Part shown: piece by piece, positions 6,583-10,163 of the stretch | Numbering within the stretch: position 1 is the stretch's first letter | How the letters are laid out: each line of letters opens with the position of its first letter | From: an uncultured Collinsella sp. | GTDB taxonomy: Bacteria > Actinomycetota > Coriobacteriia > Coriobacteriales > Coriobacteriaceae | Reading direction: 5' to 3' | Assembly (NCBI GenBank): GCA_902478865.1 | Contig: CABSNA010000035.1 | Location: 1-10,163, forward strand | DNA length: 10,163 nt | The notes under the pieces: generated by a model | Seen by the model: only the letters and a program-made list of their open reading frames with translations | The model's database searches: none | What the model was told of the DNA's origin: nothing | Program-made: the position numbers and the translations under genes

Positions 6583-6920
6583 CGCACTCCCCCTTCCACG
6601 CGCTTAAAGAAGCAGGTACGGTTGCCGGTATGGCAGGCCGGGCCCGGTGAGTCCACCTTGACCAGCAGCGTATCGCTATCGCAGTCGGCCCAGAGCTCCT
6701 TGACCTCCTGCATGTTGCCACTCGTCGCGCCCTTGTTCCAGAGCTCCTGACGGCTGCGACTCCAAAACCACGTGGTCCCGGTCTTGAGCGTCAGCCCCAC
6801 CGATTCCTCGTTCATCCAAGCAACCATAAGCACCTCACCGGTGTCATGCTGCTGAACCACACAAGGAATCAGCCCGTAGGCGTCGTATTTAAGCTCGGTA
6901 GCATTTATTACCTCAGTCAT
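6579..6920 (-). CDS. hisI: Phosphoribosyl-AMP cyclohydrolase
   Basis: HisI opens the adenine ring of phosphoribosyl-AMP to give ProFAR, the third step of histidine synthesis. It is a zinc enzyme that also uses magnesium. The 113-residue product has WFWSRSRQELWNKGATSGN (51-69), the DCDSD acidic motif (79-83), and the cysteines C80, C96 and C103, which are the expected metal ligands. Two ATGs stand side by side at 6923 and 6920. I chose 6920 because GGGAG then lies five bases upstream; from 6923 the gap would be only two bases. The frame is open upstream to 7058, but that part runs through a palindromic element and has no HisI similarity. The stop overlaps the next gene's start. A 147-base gap separates it from hisF, unusual in this compact operon. 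Confidence 0.93.
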   Translation of the reverse strand: MTEVINATELKYDAYGLIPCVVQQHDTGEVLMVAWMNEESVGLTLKTGTTWFWSRSRQELWNKGATSGNMQEVKELWADCDSDTLLVKVDSPGPACHTGNRTCFFKRVEGGVR

Positions 6921-6962
6921 CATTTCTCCCAAGTAACAAACGAAATCCCACAGGTCGGCGAG

Positions 6963-7061
6963 GGTTGTCCAGGTGCCGCAGGTTGCCGCGAAAGAGGAGC
7001 GACGCGTACTTTGGTACGCGAGCGACGGTTTGAGCGGCAAGATGCGGTGCCTGGGCAAGCC
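6963..7061. repeat. 99-base near-palindromic element between hisF and hisI
   Basis: Arms 6963-6989 and 7034-7061 pair over about 24 positions. An outer part matches 6963-6980 with 7043-7061 (one bulged base), and a seven-base perfect part matches TTGCCGC (6983-6989) with GCGGCAA (7034-7040), with a two-base mismatch between. Inside is a symmetric 13 by 13 base internal loop and then a terminal hairpin, CGCGTAC (7003-7009) with GTACGCG (7014-7020), closed by TTTG. On the plus strand the three imperfect outer positions (6968/7055, 6974/7049, 6975/7048) would be G-U pairs, while on the minus strand they are C-A mismatches. The folded form is therefore more stable in plus-strand RNA, antisense to the operon. 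It may be a dispersed repeat, a MITE relic or a structured RNA; no T-run suggests a terminator. Confidence 0.75.
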
Positions 7062-7067
7062 GCAGCA

Positions 7068-7850
7068 CTAGAAGTCCAGCCTCACAGGGATGCCTTGGCT
7101 GGCCATATACTCCTTCACCTGGCGAATGCTGAAAGTTCCAAAGTGAAAGACGCTCGCCGCTAGCACGGCGTCGGCCTCGCCCTCGATCACGCCCTCGGCA
7201 AAATGCTCGAGCGTGCCCACGCCGCCGCTCGCGATGACGGGAATCGGCACCGCGCGCGCCACGGCACGGGTGAGTGCCAGGTCGAAGCCAGCCTTGGTGC
7301 CGTCGCGGTCCATGCTGGTCAGCAAGATCTCGCCGGCGCCGCGACGAGCCGCCTCCTCGGCCCACGCCACCGCGTCGATACCCGTGGCGTTGCGGCCTCC
7401 CGCGGTAAAGACCTCCCACTTGTCGGCACCGGATGCGCCGGGCAAACCGACGCGCTTGGCATCGATCGCCACGACCACGGCCTGGCTACCAAACGCCGCG
7501 GCAGCCTGGCCGATCAGCGACGGGTCACGCACGGCGGCAGAGTTGAGCGACACCTTATCGGCACCGGCGGCAACCATGGTGCGCATGCCCGCCAGGTCGC
7601 GAAAGCCGCCGCCCACGGTATAGGGAATAGCGAGCTCCTCGGCCGCATGCGCCGCCATCTCGATAGTCGTCGCACGGTTGTCGCTCGTGGCGGTAATGTC
7701 CAGGAAGACGACCTCGTCCGCACCCTCGCGGTCATAGGCACGCGCCAGCTCCACCGGATCGCCCGCATCGCGTAGGCTCACAAAGTTGACGCCCTTGACC
7801 ACACGGCCGTCCTTGACGTCCAGGCAGGGAATCACGCGCTTGGTAAGCAT
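7068..7850 (-). CDS. hisF: Imidazole glycerol phosphate synthase, cyclase subunit
   Basis: HisF is the (beta/alpha)8 barrel that takes ammonia from HisH and PRFAR to make imidazole glycerol phosphate and AICAR. The 260-residue product starts MLTKRVIPCLDVKDGRVVKG, with the two catalytic aspartates at D11 and D130 (AIDAKR), both at the usual family positions. Phosphate-binding segments TVGGGFR and ASGGVG are visible in the two half-barrels. The length is typical and nothing looks broken. The ATG at 7850 is three bases after the hisA stop, and its ribosome site GGAGGAG is formed by the last codons of hisA, so translation of the two is likely coupled. It forms a complex with the HisH encoded two genes upstream in the same operon. 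Confidence 0.97.
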   Translation of the reverse strand: MLTKRVIPCLDVKDGRVVKGVNFVSLRDAGDPVELARAYDREGADEVVFLDITATSDNRATTIEMAAHAAEELAIPYTVGGGFRDLAGMRTMVAAGADKVSLNSAAVRDPSLIGQAAAAFGSQAVVVAIDAKRVGLPGASGADKWEVFTAGGRNATGIDAVAWAEEAARRGAGEILLTSMDRDGTKAGFDLALTRAVARAVPIPVIASGGVGTLEHFAEGVIEGEADAVLAASVFHFGTFSIRQVKEYMASQGIPVRLDF

Positions 7851-7853
7851 GGG

Positions 7854-8597
7854 CTACTCCTCCCCTCGGGCGGCGGCCAGCGCCTGTGCCAGCGTAAAGT
7901 TGCCTTCGTAGAGCGCACGGCCGGTAATGGCGCCTTCAATCGCGACCTCGCCCACCGCGGCCAGTGCGCGGATGTCGTCGAGCGACGAGATACCGCCCGA
8001 TGCCACGACGGGAAAGCCCGCGACCTCGGCCACATGGCGATACGCCGCCACATCGATGCCCGTCTGCATGCCATCGCGCGCGATGTCGGTATACACCAGA
8101 TGCTTAAAACCCAACTCGGAAAGCTGCGCCACGGCGTCGTCGAGCGCCACGCCCGCGCCGTCACGCCAGCCGTTCACCTTGACCTGGCCGTCGCGTGCGG
8201 CAATATCTGCCACCAGCAGCTCGCCAAAACCTTTGGCTGCCACCTCGGCAAAACCCGGCTCGGTCACCAGCACGGTACCCAGTGCAATGCGGCGCGCACC
8301 GTAGCCGGCCAGCTCGTCGATGCGCGCGAGCGAGCGGACGCCACCGCCCACGTCCACGGACAGACCATCGACGCCGCAGATGGCCTTGATCGCCGCCGAG
8401 TTGGCAGCGCATGCGTCCTCGTCCTCGCCAAAGGCAGCGGACAGGTCGACGACGTGAACCCAGCTTGCGCCCTGCTCGGCAAACGAGCGAGCAATGGCCA
8501 CGGGGTCGTCGAAATATACCTTGCAGCGGCTGCGGTCGCCACGCTCCAGGCGCACGACCTTGCCGCCAATCAGATCGATTGCGGGAAACAGAATCAT
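7854..8597 (-). CDS. hisA: ProFAR isomerase (HisA)
   Basis: HisA is a (beta/alpha)8 barrel that isomerises the aminoaldose ProFAR to the aminoketose PRFAR, the substrate of HisF/HisH. The 247-residue product begins MILFPAIDLIGGKVVRL with catalytic D8. The second catalytic aspartate is D131 in LLVADIAARDG, and YTDIARDGMQ (D171 onward) and ASGGISS supply the second half-barrel loops. Length and motifs are normal for a dedicated HisA. In some actinobacteria a bifunctional PriA also serves tryptophan synthesis; I cannot separate the two with certainty by eye. Its ATG overlaps the hisH stop as ATGA (8594-8597), and hisF follows after three bases. Confidence 0.95.
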   Translation of the reverse strand: MILFPAIDLIGGKVVRLERGDRSRCKVYFDDPVAIARSFAEQGASWVHVVDLSAAFGEDEDACAANSAAIKAICGVDGLSVDVGGGVRSLARIDELAGYGARRIALGTVLVTEPGFAEVAAKGFGELLVADIAARDGQVKVNGWRDGAGVALDDAVAQLSELGFKHLVYTDIARDGMQTGIDVAAYRHVAEVAGFPVVASGGISSLDDIRALAAVGEVAIEGAITGRALYEGNFTLAQALAAARGEE

Positions 8598-9295
8598 CGG
8601 CCAGCCTCCTCGACGATGTTGACGAAGTTCTTAAGGATGCGCTGACCCAGCGCGGAGGATTTCTCGGGATGGAACTGGCAGCCCCACACGTTGCCATGGC
8701 GCACGATGCACGGGAAGCTCCGCGTATAGTGCGTGCGCGCCAGCACATCGGCGGCATCGGCGTTGTCGGCCACCGCGTAGCTGTGGGTGAAATACATGTT
8801 GGCACCCTCGGCAAAACCGGCAAGCAGCGGATCGGCCGCGCCGGCGGGCGTCATGTGCACCTGGTCCCAGCCCACGTGCGGCACCTTCAGGCGGCTCGAC
8901 TCCAAGCGCATGCACGAGCCGCGCATAATACCCAGGCCATCGACCCAGGGACCGCCAGCCTGCTTGGAGGCGTTGCCGTCGGCGACCGTACCCTCGTCCG
9001 CAGGCACGCCCTCGTTGCCGCGCTCAAAAAACAGTTGAAGACCCAGACAGACGCCGAGCAGCGGAGTTCCGGTGGCGACGGCATCGAGCACCACGTCCGC
9101 CTCGCCGCTCTGGCGCATAAAGGCGATCGCGTCATAGAACGCGCCCACGCCCGGGATAACCAGGCCGTCGGCGTTGCGGATCTGCTCCGGATCATCCGAC
9201 GTGCAGGCGGCAGCACCGGCGCGCGCAAGCCCGCGCACGACGCTCGACAAGTTGCCCTTGTGGTAGTCGACCACCACGATCTTCGGTTCGCCCAC
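8594..9295 (-). CDS. hisH: Imidazole glycerol phosphate synthase, glutaminase subunit
   Basis: HisH is the class I glutamine amidotransferase that feeds ammonia to HisF. The 233-residue product carries the catalytic triad C83 (GVCLGLQ), H209 and E211 (FHPEKS), plus the oxyanion region PGVGAF. I place the start at GTG 9295, giving VGEPKIVVVDYHKGNLSSV, because a GGAGG ribosome site lies about six bases upstream and HisH proteins begin close to the (I/V)(V/I)DY segment. An in-frame ATG at 9346 would add 17 residues, but these come from a hairpin repeat in the hisB-hisH gap and are not HisH-like. The length is slightly above the usual 200-215, with an insert around the segment encoding EGVPADEGTVADGNASKQAG after the nucleophile. 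It ends in an ATGA overlap with hisA. Confidence 0.95.
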   Translation of the reverse strand: MGEPKIVVVDYHKGNLSSVVRGLARAGAAACTSDDPEQIRNADGLVIPGVGAFYDAIAFMRQSGEADVVLDAVATGTPLLGVCLGLQLFFERGNEGVPADEGTVADGNASKQAGGPWVDGLGIMRGSCMRLESSRLKVPHVGWDQVHMTPAGAADPLLAGFAEGANMYFTHSYAVADNADAADVLARTHYTRSFPCIVRHGNVWGCQFHPEKSSALGQRILKNFVNIVEEAGR

Positions 9296-9320
9296 GCGAC
9301 CCCTCCACTTCTCATCATCC

Positions 9321-9362
9321 AAAACCACCACAAAGGGGACAGGCACCTTCGTGGTGGTTTTT
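9321..9362. repeat. Hairpin repeat with GGGGAC core between hisB and hisH
   Basis: AAAACCACCAC (9321-9331) pairs with GTGGTGGTTTT (9351-9361). After one mismatch, AAGG (9333-9336) pairs with CCTT (9346-9349) around a nine-base loop, giving about 15 base pairs. On the plus strand the stem ends in TTTTT, as in an intrinsic terminator; on the minus (operon) strand the T stretch is TTTT followed by GG. I recall GGGGACAGG-type hairpins as common intergenic repeats in Coriobacteriia, but cannot verify this here. It may trim or attenuate the his transcript. Confidence 0.65.
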
Positions 9363-9375
9363 GCCTTTGCGGCGG

Positions 9376-9963
9376 TTACAGCGAACCCTTGGTGCTGGGG
9401 ATGCCTTGCACGCGGGGATCGAGCTCACAGGCGTGACGCATCGTGCGGCCCACGGCCTTAAAGGCCGCCTCGATAATGTGGTGCGAATTGCCGCCCGCCA
9501 GCTCGCGCACGTGCAGCGTGAGCTTGGCGTCGCGCGCAAAAGCGTAGAAGAACTCGACAGCCAGCTCGGTATCGAAGCTGCCCACGCGCTCGGTCGGCAC
9601 GGGCAGCTCGCAGTAGGCCTGCCCGCGGCCCGAAATATCAACAGCAGCCATCACAAGCGTCTCGTCCATGGCGATCGCCGCGTCGGCAAAGCGCGTAATG
9701 CCCGCCTTGTCACCCAGCGCCTGGCAGAACGCCTCGCCCAGCACAATGCCCGTATCCTCGACGGTGTGGTGCGCGTCGACTTCCACGTCGCCCACCGCGT
9801 GCGCCGTCAGATCGAACAAACCATGGCGGCCAAAGGCGTTGAGCATGTGGTCGAAAAACGGCACGCCGGTCGAGATATCGCACGTACCGGTTCCATCCAG
9901 GTCGAGCTTGACGACAATATCGGTCTCCCCCGTCTTACGGGTTACCTCGGCATAGCGGCCCAT
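9376..9963 (-). CDS. hisB: Imidazoleglycerol-phosphate dehydratase
   Basis: HisB dehydrates imidazole glycerol phosphate to imidazole acetol phosphate, using two manganese ions. The 195-residue monofunctional form shows the metal-binding motifs in full: FFDHML (36-41), DAHHTVEDTGI (63-73), and NSHHIIEA (159-166), with the second repeat of the fold between. The length is the family standard, and there is no fused histidinol-phosphatase domain as in Escherichia coli HisB, which agrees with the separate PHP phosphatase at 5083-5994. The ATG at 9963 follows the hisC stop with no gap, and the ribosome site GGAGGAG is inside the last codons of hisC. An 80-base gap with a hairpin separates it from hisH. 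Confidence 0.97.
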   Translation of the reverse strand: MGRYAEVTRKTGETDIVVKLDLDGTGTCDISTGVPFFDHMLNAFGRHGLFDLTAHAVGDVEVDAHHTVEDTGIVLGEAFCQALGDKAGITRFADAAIAMDETLVMAAVDISGRGQAYCELPVPTERVGSFDTELAVEFFYAFARDAKLTLHVRELAGGNSHHIIEAAFKAVGRTMRHACELDPRVQGIPSTKGSL

Positions 9964-10163
9964 CTACATCTCCTCCTTCACCAGCGCGGCAAACGCAGCC
10001 AGCACCTCATCATTTTCCTGCGGGGTACCCACGGTGATGCGCAGGCAGTCCGCAAGCCCCGGCGCATAGCTAAAGTCGCGCACCAAAATCGAATACTCAT
10101 CGCGCAGACGCTCGCGCACGCGCGTGGCATGCGGCGTACGCACGAGCACAAAGTTCGCCGCGC
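9964..10163 (-). CDS. hisC: Histidinol-phosphate aminotransferase (C-terminal part)
   Basis: About 65 C-terminal residues are present; the rest lies beyond the right edge. HisC is a PLP-dependent fold type I aminotransferase that makes histidinol phosphate from imidazole acetol phosphate and glutamate. The visible segment reads AANFVLVR at the edge, then a helix RVRERLRDEYSILVRDFS, then CLRITVGTPQEND, which is the usual HisC C-terminal arrangement, the RIT(V/I)G arginine contacting the substrate phosphate or carboxylate in this family. The stop TAG directly precedes the hisB ATG. Other class I/II aminotransferases share these motifs, but the operon makes HisC clear. Confidence 0.92.
   Translation of the reverse strand, partial: AANFVLVRTPHATRVRERLRDEYSILVRDFSYAPGLADCLRITVGTPQENDEVLAAFAALVKEEM

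Noticed and set aside
9296..9346. Longer HisH start at ATG 9346
   Set aside because: The extra 17 residues are encoded by the hairpin repeat, while GTG 9295 has a strong ribosome site and fits the HisH N-terminus.

Overview
The window is a GC-rich (roughly 60% or more) bacterial chromosome segment with tightly packed genes. It most probably comes from the class Coriobacteriia, and Collinsella is my best guess. I base that on overall protein flavour, on the separate HisI and HisE with a small extra gene between them, and on short GGGGAC-type hairpin repeats in intergenic gaps. I could not run a search, so the assignment is inference.

Left edge (1-613, minus strand): the first nine codons of a YfcE-like metallophosphoesterase, preceded by a free-standing C-terminal domain of the nickel-pincer cofactor protein LarC (LarC2) that has no LarC1 beside it. 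Then comes a 364-base divergent intergenic region (614-977) with a striking 70-base inverted repeat.

Centre (978-4963, plus strand): one very large ORF for a fused CydD-CydC-like ABC exporter, with two membrane domains and two ATPase domains in one chain. It is joined by a one-base stop/start overlap to a YgbA-family (nitrous-oxide-stimulated promoter family) cysteine-rich protein. The pair reads as a thiol/redox or nitrosative-stress module. A PHP-family histidinol-phosphatase gene (5083-5994, plus strand) follows with its own apparent -10 element.

Right half (6022-10163, minus strand): a histidine biosynthesis operon transcribed right to left, hisC (partial) - hisB - hisH - hisA - hisF - hisI - small unknown protein - hisE. 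Most junctions are overlapping or nearly so (hisC/hisB 0 bases, hisH/hisA ATGA overlap, hisA/hisF 3 bases, hisI/small ORF ATGA overlap). Two junctions are loose: hisB-hisH (80 bases) and hisF-hisI (147 bases). Both gaps contain palindromic elements. Together with the convergent histidinol-phosphatase, the window encodes HisI, HisE, HisA, HisF/HisH, HisB, HisC and the phosphatase. HisG and HisD are not here and would be expected upstream, past the right edge.

No rRNA, tRNA, CRISPR array or transposase gene was seen. The items most worth a second look are the ABC-YgbA pair, the small cysteine protein inside the his operon, the orphan LarC2, and the three palindromic intergenic elements.
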